Assembly: GCF_002775205.1 (NCBI RefSeq)
Contig: NC_036447.1
Location: forward strand, 10,776,501 to 10,840,500
DNA: 64,000 bases
DNA from: Xiphophorus maculatus
Taxonomy: Eukaryota > Chordata > Actinopteri > Cyprinodontiformes > Poeciliidae
Direction of reading: 5' to 3'
Shown here: positions 1-11,800 of the stretch, piece by piece
Layout: each line of letters starts with the position of its first letter
Numbering within the stretch: position 1 is the stretch's first letter
The notes under the pieces: generated by a model
Seen by the model: the letters and a program-made list of their open reading frames with translations, nothing else
The model's database searches: none
Told to the model about the DNA's origin: nothing
Made by a program: the position numbers and the translations under genes

Positions 1-195
1 GTACAACCTTTTTATGCTCCTTATCTACTGCAATTCTTGGTTTCTATTATATTGGTGGTCAGTGAAATTCTTCTCATGATAGTCACTCTTTACTTTTACT
101 GCCTCCTCATTAAGCAGTACTGTAAGCAGAGACAGACTGATAGGAACCATTGTGCCACACTTTTTGTTTATAATAATTGCTTCTGTGTCTTGCAG

Positions 196-269
196 GAAGA
201 CAGACAGCAGACCAGGTGTCTGTGCGACCGCCTGTCCAGAGTGAAGAGGAAAAGATTTTCAACCCAGAG
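196..269 (+). CDS. Penultimate exon of the unidentified left-edge gene
   Basis: A 74-nt exon with acceptor TCTTGCAG and donor GAG/GTGTGT. The chosen frame leaves two bases at the left for a split codon and ends in phase 0. The other open frame runs into a stop after splicing to 2271. Confidence 0.55.
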
Positions 270-2366
270 GTGTGTTGGCATTTTAGTTTCCTTCCTTCCA
301 CTACTGCTTGCTTCTGTTTATAAGGGCTTTTCCACTTTATAAATGGCTGAGGCACTCTGCTAAGAACATGAAAATGTAGGCAAATCATCTTCCAGCCTCT
401 CTCTTGATTGCTGCATAGAAAAACAAAATAAAGCTTTTCTAACTCTGTGTTTATGTGTTAATTAAAACTATTCATTGGGGGTTAAAGCTGTCTCCTAGCA
501 GCATGATTATGAACATTTCTGTAACTGCTCTGGACTTTAATATATAATTATCACGTTTAAAAACCTCTTGGGAAGATGTCAGCGTTTCTTTTGCGGCAAA
601 TATGGGACACAAATATCTGATAAGGTCCTGAACACACAGCAAGGCACTTATCTTTGTAGATAAGGGAAGAAGGCAAGCAGCCCTATGACTAAGACAGAGA
701 GGGAAAGAAACATGAAGTGTGGAAAGTGGGATTGCGGGTGTTTGCACGTGTGTGTGCGCGTGTGTTCAACTCCAAAAGGAAAAAAGGGGAGTCGTTTTGT
801 AATGATTGACTTTTGTAACGTGTCTCGTGGGCTCTAAATCTCTCTGAAACGAATGTGTCTGTGATTACACCTGAGTACTGCTGTTTAATTTGGCGAGGCA
901 TTAAGGTGTGTAGCTCTGGCTGGATGGTTTGATCTGACATCAGCATGAGCATTTTACTCTCTTTTTCTTCTTCTGACTCTCCTTCCCTATTTGCTTAATG
1001 CATATGGCTTTCGTCTGATATAAATTTGAGGATTAAGTCAGGATTCTGCAGGAGAGACTGGCCCTAATTGTTGACTTAGTCATACTGAACATGGCCTAGG
1101 ATCAAAGTTACATTAACTCCTGTTCAGTGTTGTATTGTTACAGAATGATGGGCTGTAGAAGAAGCAACTTCATTCTGTTATTACCTTTACAGTGCCTTGC
1201 AAAAGTGTTCAAGCCCTTCAGTATTTTCCCATATTTCCCATATTTTGTCATATTATTCCAATTATTGAGATTTTGAGTTGCAGAGATAAACATTTGAAAA
1301 GTGTGGCACCATTTTTGCACATCCAGTGATAGATTTTTAAAATCTAGAAAATTTGGTTTCTTTCTTTTTGACTGTGTGAATACCAAAGGTTTTGTCTTGC
1401 CACACACTGTCACTTGGATTTAATCCTCAAAACCTGTCATGTACTGGGACATTTTAACATATGGATATGGTTTGATATTAACAATTCTATTGCAGCTGTA
1501 TGATTAGTGTCCTGCTGGAAGATAAAATCCCCCGCTGTATCTTTTGCAGCCACCACAGTTTTCCTCCAGCATTGCCCTGTATATAGTTCCATCCATCTTT
1601 GTGTCAACTCTGACCAATTTTCCTGTCACTGCTGAAGAAAAGCATCTCCAAACTATGAGGATGTAGTACTATGTTTCACTGTGGAGATTGTTCTTCCACT
1701 CATATTGGCCATAAGGTTCAATAAAGATTCATCTGCCCAATGCTGTGTCTGTGCTTTTAGCAAATTTTAAGTGAAACTTCTTTTGGATTTTTTTCAACTA
1801 GGGCATTTTTTTTGCACCCGTTCACAAAACAAGGCTAGTTGTTGTCTTGACAGTGGATTCTCACATCTGTACTGTGGCTTCATCCTCCAGAGTTATCATG
1901 AGCCTCTCTGATTAATGCTGTTTTGGTCTGATCCCTTAGTTTAGGTTAATAGTCATATTTTGTTTGGATTGCTGTTATGCCATATTCTCTCTGTAGATGA
2001 AGGATTGTGGTCTATATGATGGTCAGAGCTTCAAATATTGATACAGAGGGACTCTATTTACTAATTAGTAATCTTTCAAATGGAGTTGACTGACATTTTG
2101 GAGTACCATAGTATAGGGAGCTGAATACAACTGTAAGCAACAGGGTTTTAGGTTTCTATTAGTAAAAGATTTTAGGAAACCCCATCTTCTTTTCCTTTCA
2201 CTTAACATTAATGCCTCATGTTTTGCTGGACCGCAGCTTCTTTGTTTATCTTAATCTGTTTTCCACCCAGATTCGCAAGAGTCCCAGAACTCCAAGACAA
2301 AAGAATCCTCTAGTGCAGCTGTGGGAGTCAGGCCTGATCAACAACTACAACCTGGAAGACGACTGA
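196..2366 (+). CDS. C-terminal end of an unidentified gene (last two exons)
   Basis: Two exons, 196-269 and 2271-2366, join in phase 0 and read to a TGA at 2364-2366. The first follows a pyrimidine-rich tract and CAG and ends at a GTGTGT donor. The second follows TTTTCCACCCAG. In the only frame that stays open across the junction the peptide runs from RQTADQVSVRPPVQ through SEEEKIFNPE and IRKSPRTPRQK to NPLVQLWESGLINNYNLEDD and stop. The tail is basic and proline-containing, then acidic, with no membrane segment or known domain. I do not recognise the protein; it does not look like the end of neurofibromin, the gene upstream of RAB11FIP4 in mammals. The rest of the gene lies to the left of the window. 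An AATAAA at 2808 fits its poly(A) signal. Confidence 0.6.
270..1185. other. Intron of the left-edge gene, no gene seen
   Basis: AT-rich intron sequence between the two left-edge exons. It holds a short GT-rich stretch near 740-765 and no other clear feature. Confidence 0.5.
1190..2195 (-). mobile_element. Decayed Tc1-like DNA transposon
   Basis: Starts with the familiar terminal text CAGTGCCTTGCAAAAGTGTT and continues with antisense transposase-region sequence: pieces resembling 'catccatctttgtgtcaac', 'gctgaagaaaagcatctcc' and 'atgtttcactgtgga'. The transposase would be read on the minus strand, but the frame is broken throughout and the far end fades out near 2190. It is inactive and sits in an intron. 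Confidence 0.75.
2271..2366 (+). CDS. Last coding exon of the unidentified left-edge gene
   Basis: A 96-nt exon from a good acceptor (CCACCCAG) to TGA. It encodes 31 residues rich in R, K and P at the start and ending NYNLEDD. It is clearly more GC-rich than the flanking DNA, which supports a real exon. Confidence 0.6.
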   Translation: MRKSPRTPRQKNPLVQLWESGLINNYNLEDD

Positions 2367-2825
2367 GGATCAGGGAGGGTTTACAGAGACCTACATTTTC
2401 TTTAATTATGGGGTGAAATCAAAACAGAAATGATCAGTGTGAAGACGGAGAAAACATGAAACAGGAGGCAGCAGCATCAATGATGAAAAAGAAGTAACAT
2501 AAAGCAAATCAGAAAGACGTTGAGGATTAAGGCAAGAAAACGGGGCCAGGCAGACTGGGAGCAAGACAAATGGCAGTAGAAGGAAAACGCTGCCTTTTTC
2601 TTCAGATGAGAGGAGAGAAGAAAGACTGTGAGACAGGCCACTGTGTTGCCTGCTGGCCTGCTTATGATGCTGCAAAGACAAAAGACAAAAGAATATCATC
2701 AAGGAAAAATGAAGATGACAAATAATGCAATAGAGACCAAACAAATTCTAAGAAAGCAAATGTTAAATCATGCTGAAGTTCTTTTTATTTTGATTTTCTT
2801 AAGTAATAATAAAGTATAACATTTT
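2367..2825 (+). other. Probable 3' UTR with poly(A) signal
   Basis: Purine-rich non-coding sequence follows the stop codon. An AATAAA hexamer lies at 2808-2813, about 440 nt after the stop, which is a normal 3' UTR length. No downstream coding signal is seen. Confidence 0.5.
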
Positions 2826-5335
2826 GGTTTGAAAAGTTAGAATTGTTAATTTTCTGAATAATGTACAGGGAAACTGTATTTATAACAAATTCCATGGAAA
2901 TACTTAAAAAATGAAACAAATGCTTTTTTCATGCTTCTTCTTTTCTCTGTTAAAAGAAACTATTTGTTTTTATCATCTAACAAAACAAATCGGGAATATG
3001 TCTTCCAGTATAATGGGTGCATGCTTGTTTGGTGTCGCTCTTTGAGCGGATCAAAAAAAAGAGGAAAAGAGGACATCAATATGGAGATAACCAACTCCTT
3101 CCGTTCCTATTCCCTAAACAACAATTACCGCCTTTTCATCAGAGCTGCAAGTGTCTTTACAAAACAGTCGACACCATAGAAAACACAAACAATGCTTCAG
3201 CTTTATTATTATTCACCTCTGATTGAACAAAAAGCTCCTCATACGTGTATTGAGCAGGATAAGGTCTACTTTTTGTTTCCTTTGATTTAGCAGCTTACTT
3301 CTTCTGTTTCTCACAATTTCATTGTGTATTTAGGTTTAAGCACATAGTATATGAGAGGACATTAAAATTGTTTGATAGAGGATCAGGTTAGGTCTGGGTC
3401 ATCGTTGCATAGAAGATGAATCCATATTTATAATTTTCAGCCTCTATGGAGTATTAACCAATGCCTTTGTGTTGAGGGTGTATATACATATTTGAACATC
3501 TTTGGTGCATGTGGTGGGAAGAGGATCAACAGCCACAATTATTTATGAGACATCACATCTGACATGTAAACACTGGTTGGATAATACAGCCAGTGATTAT
3601 CCAACTGGTTTCAAACCAAACCAAATAAATTTTGGGTTGAAACAAACCAAACCTTATTGCTGTTTCCAGATGAAAGTAATTTTTTTACATGCTGTAATAG
3701 TGAAGTTGAAATGGCACCAGACTTGTTATGAAACGGATCACATTTTGCTTGTAAAATGAGCACAGCTGTAGCATATATGTGTTATGTTTTGGAATGAAGC
3801 TAAAGCTGAAGTGAAACTGTATCAGTCCAGCTCTCTTCGGATATATCTTCTATCAACAGAGTTACCACGGAGGTCAGGAAATCTTTGTCCACAACAGAAA
3901 TGAGAAACACCCTCTGCAGAGCTGTGTGCTTTATGCTGGGTTTCACTGTGGTCAAAGATGTGTCACCGTCGGTACAGTTTTGGTGGAAACCCCCGCTGGG
4001 CCTTTCTTTGTTTACGTTTGCATGAAGACGAGACGAGGGCATGCTTTTGTGACCTCCCAGTGTCCTGTGAATAATTCATGCCCTCATTCGGACTGGACAC
4101 AGCCCAGTGATATTTCCTGTAAAGTTTTATGGTGGCACCAAAGCATCTACAGAAACAAACCTCTTTCTGAGGCTCTTGCACAGCTATGATGAATACATTC
4201 AAAAAGAAACAGCAGCGAAAGCCTTGGAGAGAAACTCATCAATGTTCAAAGCTCAACATGTTTATTGTTAGGTTACACCAAAACAATGCCAGTTCACCAT
4301 CAAAGATAATTTTCTTCTGAATTTGCAACCTAGCCATCTTATCGCTGCATTTGGTATCTAATCTGGCAGCTTTCCAGCCCCAAAATAAATGCACGCACCT
4401 ATCTTCTGCTCAGCTCATTTCCATGATATTTAATTATCACCACTATCACTGAATTCCAAATGCCTGCTGGTATAAAGTCATTGGAGCAACATTGTGTGAG
4501 AGTCAATCCTGAGCCTCTGATGCAACAATATATCTTTGCCAAGAGGGAGTGAAAATTTTATGAAGACTGCACCACAATTTGTAGTTTATTGTTCACATGC
4601 CAGTAATTTTATGAAGGACAGGAAGAACTTATATATTAATATCCAAGGTTAATTCTTTATTCATGGGACAAGCTATGTGTTTCCAACAAGACAATTTCTG
4701 GTAGCACAAACACTGGGGTGGAAATTTAAATTGTCTTATACCGGCTTGGTTCCAAACCCCTCCTCTGGAAAAAAAATCGCTTTTAAATTTGTTTATTGGA
4801 AAGTTAGATTTATCTATTCTTAATTCTACATGTCCTGCTATCAGCAATTTGTGATCCCATTTTGCCCTCTCCTACTTCATTTGTGTACTCAATTTTATAG
4901 CAAACCATTCATTACCGATATCCTTAAGAAAATGTATATTAGTTTGATTTATTTGTATTTTCTAAGTCCAGTTTATTAAAAATCTTATTTGAAACACCTT
5001 TAATGAAAGTGTTGTTAAATAAAATGAAAATGATTAAAAAAAAATTTAAAAACTGGGACATAAAGCAGATGTACAACTGAACTAAATGAGTATACCAACT
5101 CTCTGCCCTGAAGGATACTGGTGCACTTCGGGTTTTCAGACAGACTTTAAACTATATGTATTTAAACCAGGACATGAAGATACCTTAATTAACTTCCTTA
5201 ACCTTACTACCTTTTAATTGGCCAGTAAAAAAACAGTGAAATTTTAATGTTTTCCAAAAGCAACATGCATAATGGTTTAATTTAATGCCTCCTGCTATTT
5301 TGAAGCGTTGATTTTCTGAAAGACTTAATGTTTCA
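2826..5335. other. Intergenic DNA, nothing recognised
   Basis: AT-rich sequence downstream of the left-edge gene. Open frames near 3500-4200 are short, lack splice context and show no domain. I see no gene. Confidence 0.5.
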
Positions 5336-5560
5336 AATAGACATTGTGGGGATTGAACCAATAATCTTGGCGTTTTAAGCACCACACTCTGACCAGCTGA
5401 GCTAACAGGCGATACATAATGTTGAGTTTTCATTGATATAAGTAAAACTTACATGATCTTACCACAATGAAGATTTGAGAAAAGAGCTCATATTCTAATG
5501 TTTTTCAAAATCAATATGCATAATGGTTGTATTTAAAGCCTTCTGCTATTTTTAACTTAC
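5240..5560 (+). repeat. Diverged direct repeat flanking the tRNA relic
   Basis: A segment near 5244-5300, containing ATGCATAATGGTT and CTGCTATTTT, recurs in altered form near 5497-5557 with the same landmarks. The two copies, about 250 bp apart, flank the tRNA-like relic. This suggests an old local duplication. Confidence 0.45.
5339..5411 (-). pseudogene. tRNA-Ile-like pseudogene or tRNA-derived relic
   Basis: The minus strand reads TTAGCTCAGCTGGTCAGAG (A box), a D arm, an anticodon stem-loop GTGGTGC-TTAAAAC-GCC, and GGTTCAATCC (B box). The backbone resembles eukaryotic tRNA-Ile, but the anticodon position reads TAA instead of AAT. The acceptor stem (CGCCTGT against AATGTCT) does not pair and the T stem is mismatched. 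So it is a decayed copy or the head of an old tRNA-derived SINE, not a working tRNA. Confidence 0.6.
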
Positions 5561-6019
5561 AGGACACTTTGTTCAAAGTTTGGGAGCCGTCACTGAAATG
5601 GTCTGACATCCTCTGAGTTTCAGACTAGGTTTGATGAATTGCCTGAACAGATAATAATAAAAATGTTAAAATATTCAATGTAATTTAGTTTAAATTTAAA
5701 TGTATATTATTTTTTTAAGATTTTTATATTATGCTTTTTGCTACTAGCTGTAAGTCTGTGTCATTTAAGATATCCGTATGACATCTGATGTGATCAAACC
5801 AAAAAAAAACTCATGTGGCCTCCTAGTGACAAATATTCGCATGACCACATTTACCTTCAGCAAACAAGAAGAGATTTTTAAAAATTACTTTAAAACCATC
5901 AGTTTGCCCAAGCTGTTACAAATTGTTCGACAATTTCTGGGTGCAAAACAACCCGAACTTCAACCGACCAATTAGAGAAAGAGGTGACATCATGTGATCA
6001 AAATATTAAATAGATGATA

Positions 6020-6065
6020 GGTTGATGTATACTTTATTGTCCCCATAGGAAAAAAAATTATTGGA
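6020..6065 (+). repeat. Short LINE/SINE 3'-tail-like fragment
   Basis: Contains TACTTTATTGTCCCCATAGG, resembling the common fish retroposon tail 'actttattgatccccaggg'. It is only a few tens of bases and is assigned by resemblance. Confidence 0.35.
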
Positions 6066-6301
6066 TATTGTGCTCTAAACAAAGCTGACACCACAATTAA
6101 ATACACTACAAACAATACAAACTCATGTTGAACACTAGTATCACAATAAAATCAAAGCACAACAAAATGCAAAAAAATAAGGGTGATGAGATATTATCCA
6201 TTATTATGAGTGCCAATGAGTCAGTTTCACAGTAAATGAAGCCACAGTGATAATACCCGGCATTTCATGCACAGATGGCTTCAGTTTTCAGTCACTTTGT
6301 A

Positions 6302-6320
6302 TTGTGTGTGTGTGTGTGTG
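6302..6320 (+). repeat. (GT)n microsatellite
   Basis: An uninterrupted run of GT dinucleotides of about 18 bp in intergenic DNA. Confidence 0.8.
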
Positions 6321-8274
6321 CTGTCACAAGACAATGAAAGAGATTCTTCTTTTGATTTCCCTTCAAGTGGAAGTTGTTCTCTATGTCTAGCAATGCTTAG
6401 TGTGTGGGTGTGGCTTTTTGCTTTGAATTTTGTGAAAGGTTGGATTAAATAGCTGAGCTGAGTCACTAAAAATGAACTTTAACACACCTGATTTCTGTCA
6501 TTGTGTGGAGTGGGGGAGTGGACCAATTCAATTCACTGCTAAAACATATAAGACAGAATAGTGCCTGTTAATGAGTCATAGTGCAGGATCTAACAGTGTG
6601 GCAGAATATTATGTTCTAAAATGTTTTAGAAATCGGGTTTAAAATGTTTTTTAAGATTTAATATTTTAGTCACTTTAAAGAGTCTTATAGCGACATTAAC
6701 AAAAGGCTAACAAGCCTGTTCTGCCTTACCTGCCAACTCTAAAAATGTTCTTTCCCCAATCATAATATCAAAGTGGAACTGACTTTTTTTGTGGTTTTCA
6801 GTTTTTTGTGACATGCATTTATATTAAATGTTTCATAAGTAAAAGTTCTTAGACAGGGTCAAGTATTCACAAATTTGAGCCATTTGCAGGTGGCTCTGGT
6901 CCACATCTCCTCTGACTACTGGGGATCCACTATATTTTAGTTTGACAGCCCCTTTCCAGGTCATGGATGTAAACCTGAGGGTCTGAAACCTTCACAATTC
7001 AAAGAAACTTTTTTGTCTGTATTGTTACTAAATAAAATTAGTTTAGAGCCACAAAATCTAAGTAAACCTTAAAAAGAACAAAGTGTAAAATAGATTTTTT
7101 AGAGTAAAAAATCTAAAGCACAATTGTACTTTGTAAAAAATGTATGTTCATAGTGTATCATTATTATTACTATTATTATGGAAAGCACATCATAACCATT
7201 CCATTATTAAAACCATTAATAATGGTTTTCCGTTATTATTACATTAAATGCTACAAATTAACCACAATCTACCAAGATTAAACGCAGCCATCTCAGTAAT
7301 TTATGATCACAATCTTATTGATAGTGACGGGTTGCATAACGTTAGTGCAAGGATTTGATTAGAATAATTTAAACAGGCATTAGTCCTGTCATATTAAAGT
7401 ACACAGCATATGGTGGAAGCACAACAGAAGAAAAAGCCCAACGCAGTTTTGAAAAACTTAAACTCGGTGTTGAACACCTGTAATATGAAGCATAAGTTTC
7501 AGTAAATGTCAGAGGAGTGATTCTTTGGAGCATCACACCCATCCTCGTGACACACCCCACTGCAATTACACTCTGCTAACACAGTTAAAGTTTAAATCAC
7601 TCAGACTGAAAGGGCCACAAACACTAAGCAACTTCACTATGGAACAAACCTAGTCTATGAAATGTTTACACACACATTTATCTGAATGAATGCAATTATA
7701 TGACTAACACCTAACAAAGACTAAAGGACAGGAGGGCATAACTTTCTACTTAAGCAGGTTTGCCATAACAAAGAGATTAACCAGACAATTCATGTCAACT
7801 TGCTTTTTTTGTTGACTTTCTGTGTGGATCTCACGGAAACGCACCACCCAGCAGTAATGAAGGAGGGAGGTGCTGATAGAACCAAAACAAACTTTCTGTT
7901 TTATTGTTATCCAGAACAATCACACTGGAAACAGTACAGACTCGAATGAGTCATCTCTCTTTTACTTGTATTTTGTTTCTAGGGAGCCCAACATTATTGT
8001 ATTATTTTCAATACAATACCTCTTTTGGCTCATTCAAATAATTTCAAATGCCTTCTTGCTTTTAAATCATTTTCAGTTCATTACCAAGTTGTTTTAAATG
8101 ACATAATTTTCGTTTAAGTCAATTTTCATTCAGACTTTAAAGAGGTATACATTAACAAAATAATTTTCAAACAGCGATTAGCTGAGCACTTAGCTGGATA
8201 ATAAGTTAAACATTGTGTTTTAGCATAACAGGGTAAAACCCAACCTGAAAGATTCCTCACAGCTATGTGATGCC

Positions 8275-8313
8275 TAATAGCTATGTGAAAGCTATGTTTT
8301 CACATAGCTATTA
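8275..8313. repeat. Perfect inverted repeat, 16-bp arms
   Basis: The left arm TAATAGCTATGTGAAA (8275-8290) and its exact reverse complement (8298-8313) are separated by 7 bases. A third partial copy of AGCTATGTGA lies just upstream at 8261. It could form a hairpin if transcribed. Confidence 0.85.
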
Positions 8314-10817
8314 TGTGCAACAAATAGTTTTTGGTATCCTTCCATTTTCTGTGTACAATAGATAATCATGTCAGATACGAAGCTGGGAGAGAAAATAGGT
8401 ATAAAATCAATCAAAAGAAAAACCCTGAACACCTTCAGAAAACCGAGAGAACTATTGATTCTATTTGTTTTTTCAGCTATGGCTTAAAAGCTCTGCACAG
8501 TACAGTAACTCAGTTATTATACAGTAGGTATGTATTTAAAGATGGCTGCATGCAAGTCTACTTTTAGCTCCGGGTGATGTGATGAATTACTTGGGAGCAT
8601 ATTAAAGCCACACTAAAATACCCCAAGTGAAACATATTTCGTAAAGCCAGGTGAAACATATTACACTGAAAACAAATGATACAGCCCATACAATTCTAAA
8701 CTGCTCTTTCTTGTGCTATTATTTTTAATAACAAAGTTGTGCACGCCTTGGGTTCAGAAAATGAAGTAATTATAATAATACAATATGTGTTCAAGTGGTT
8801 TGCTACATTAAACATTGTATTTGGAAATCCTAATCTTTAAGGTATTTAATAAAAGTTTATTGAGTCTACATTTATGTGTGAACAAAGTTTTTTATTGGTC
8901 TAATTTTTTGATACATGAGCCACTGCAAGTAACTTCACTGAATGAAGAACAAGCCTGTTTTATCCATAAATGCGCAACAGAGACACATACCAACATTTTA
9001 TATTAAAGCAAGACTTCTTGTTTGTTCACAAACTCTGTTATTTTCTATCTGCTGAGCCTGTTGTACCATTTGGAGGTCAAGTGATAATAAAGAATAAATA
9101 TTGTCACTGAAATTACCTAGATCTGTTTTAACATATAAACATTGCCCAGGGAGAGTATTGGTTTCCTAAGTTTTATGTTAAAGAAATTTTATTTAGGAAA
9201 GTGTTTCTTCTTCCTAAATTTATTTGGTAAATGTATTACTTCATTGTCTTATTCTTTAAAATACCAGAATTTGCACATAACGTTTGTTTTGTTTTTGATT
9301 GTCAATTTTTTTCAATACTAAATCAGATGGTCTAATTAGTTATTCAGTACTTAATTTATGTTTTTATTTAATACTTTTAGATTTCTGCAAGTCAGTAAAC
9401 TTTATTATTTCATAGCTAGTTTTAAATTGGAATGCATGTAGCTGACTTTAAATCTACATGTTTGACATGATTGGATTTACCCTTCTTTTTTTTTCAAAGG
9501 ACCTCAAAATAATATTTGTTGTGAATTGAAGCTATACAAACAAACTGAAACAAATACATGTCAAACGATTAGAGGGTGATTTATAAAATATTGTATATCC
9601 TTAACTCACAGAATGCTGCAGGCTAGTATTCAGGCTAGTGGTATATTGCTACAAACGTATCAAACTCACATTCCTGTTGCCTTTTTATCACTGCTATAAC
9701 TCTCTGATAGATGAGCCTATTCACATAGCTGAATATCTCAACAACACATGTGTTAATGACCATACAGGAGGCATATGACTCAGGTGTGCAGAGCATACTC
9801 AACAGTCTTCTGCAAATATTTTCACCTTTCAGGAAGTGACTGGCAGGTTTGCGCAGCTGCGCGGTTCAGGAAATGTGATAAATGACAAAAACATGGACCT
9901 GCCTTTCTTATGCTGAAAGAGAGCCGTTCTCTGCCCAGTTACTGCACAACATGAAAAAGTTACAAACAGGTGGGCCATGCATCTCACTTCTACATCCTTT
10001 TAATATATCACTCATAGCTCATATATTCTGGAACATATATAAACACTGTGTTGTAAGACAGTATAATCTCTTATTATCACATAATAAAAAGAAAGCCAGG
10101 TAATCATATTATGTTGTAATAGGATGATACTTATAGGATTGTTTGGCTTCATGCATGTCATGGTCACAATGTTCCACTGGATCTGTTATTCACTATCAAG
10201 GACACCAGCTTGATAAATGAAAGTAATTAAGTTGTTCTGCAAGGTCTTTATAACATCAAAACTGTAAAGAAACAGTGCCCTCTGCAGGATATTCATCAGA
10301 AACCCAGCATCTCAATAATGCATCATTTTACTCTTGGATGTGTAATGCATCTTAATTTCTTAGCCTTAACTGTGATTTTGAATAGTGCTCTCTTTAGAGT
10401 AGTTTGTCTTCTGAAACTTCTCCTATTAAACAGAAGCATTTTTATAACAGCTTAATTCAATAACTGAAACACCAAAAATACCTTAAAATGCAGTACTATA
10501 TGTAGAAACCATCTTGTCTAACTGAAAAGTAACTACAATCTTCCTTATCTGCACTTTTGGGCCAATCGTCACCAAGGAAAAGGAATCCTTGTTTGGCTAC
10601 ATCAAGTAGCCAGGTATTTAAGCTCCCCAAACTGCATTTTGCAATTATTTTAGATATGCACTACGAAAAAGTAACAATAATTGAATAGGTGAATTTTCCA
10701 TGAATAGTTTGGAGGTACGTTCCACAGAAAAATCCACAAATACTGAATCGTGTGTAGGCAAGTATAGGATTAAGTTCTCAGTAAGTGTGGCACATTTACT
10801 GCAAAACCTCAATCAGG

Positions 10818-10823
10818 TTTATT
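10818..10823 (-). terminator. Possible poly(A) signal of the Ig-receptor gene
   Basis: TTTATT on the plus strand reads AATAAA on the minus strand, about 940 nt after the stop codon at 11766. It is the first canonical hexamer I noticed downstream, and no transcript evidence is available. Confidence 0.3.
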
Positions 10824-11765
10824 TTTGTTTTAAAGATGCAGCAGGAAATCGACTGATGACCAGAAGCAACTTATGCTAACAATGACAATATTCTGTGTGG
10901 AAGTTGTTTATGTTAAAGAAAAGTAACTCAAAGTTATGGAGAACAAAGGTGTGGAAGGCAGGTTGGTTAATGAACTGACACTGGCAGATAAAAGGATTTA
11001 TCATTTTGAGTTGTCTGTGATGAAAAAAATAGGATTTGCAAATATTGCCACTTTTGGAAATCAACATAAGGAGATTGTCTACGAAATGCACACATTTCGC
11101 ATTTCATTTAGCATTACTTTTAACCAATGTTAAAAAGTAATGCTAACCATGCTAACCATGCTAATTGTGCTAATATATGATGCTAAAGACTGCTGAAAAT
11201 GTATTTTTTCTCCAATAATAGTAAACACTGTTTTAAACTAATGGCTATCACACACACATTGGTTAACATAAATAATTGATACTGACTCCTGGCCAGAAGA
11301 CTAGAAAAATTGTTGAAAGAGAAAGAGTTACATATAGAAACTTTACAGAAACTGGTGATCGGAAGTTGGCTACAAAACTCTTATCAGTCCAATTCTAAAT
11401 ACACTTATACTTCCTAGCAAATGCAACATATAGACTAATTTGTTAATGAATGTATCTTTAGAGTCATAGAGAAAAATACACAATTTACAGTAAACATTAT
11501 AAAAAAGATAATAAAATCTCCATTTAATTTCATAGTCTTAGTAACAACAAACAAACATATAAGAAGAAATAATCTCCTACACATAAATGAAAAAGGAAGA
11601 AATGTCCCCTTCATGTCATGCTGTGTAATGCCAACTACTGCTACATTGATAAACCATGATTAAACACACCCCCACGCACACACCCCTGCACACAGGTAGA
11701 TATGAAATAAACATTTCTAATGCATTGGAGTTGTGAAAGTAGAGAGGGGGTTCCAGAGAGAAGAT

Positions 11766-11800
11766 CTAGAGGGCGTCTCTGTTTCCCCACAGGCCCATTC
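11766..11800 (-). CDS. Ig-receptor exon 10 (end of tail and stop)
   Basis: The acceptor TTCTTTACAG leads into GMGLWGNRDAL and a TAG at 11766-11768. The intron before it is about 3 kb and holds Tc1 debris, so a nearer alternative last exon cannot be excluded. Confidence 0.6.

Larger units (their letters stand above)
6070..11460. other. Intergenic DNA, no gene seen
   Basis: AT-rich sequence between the tRNA relic and the 3' end of the Ig-receptor gene. Apart from the small repeats listed separately I see no exon, RNA gene or conserved coding pattern. Confidence 0.45.

Noticed and set aside
2406..2744. 112-codon minus-strand frame
   Set aside because: Antisense to the probable 3' UTR of the left-edge gene, with no splice context or domain.
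10670..10760. Possible repeat with 'gttccacagaaaaatccac'
   Set aside because: Resembles a fish repeat motif, but it is too short and degenerate to assign.
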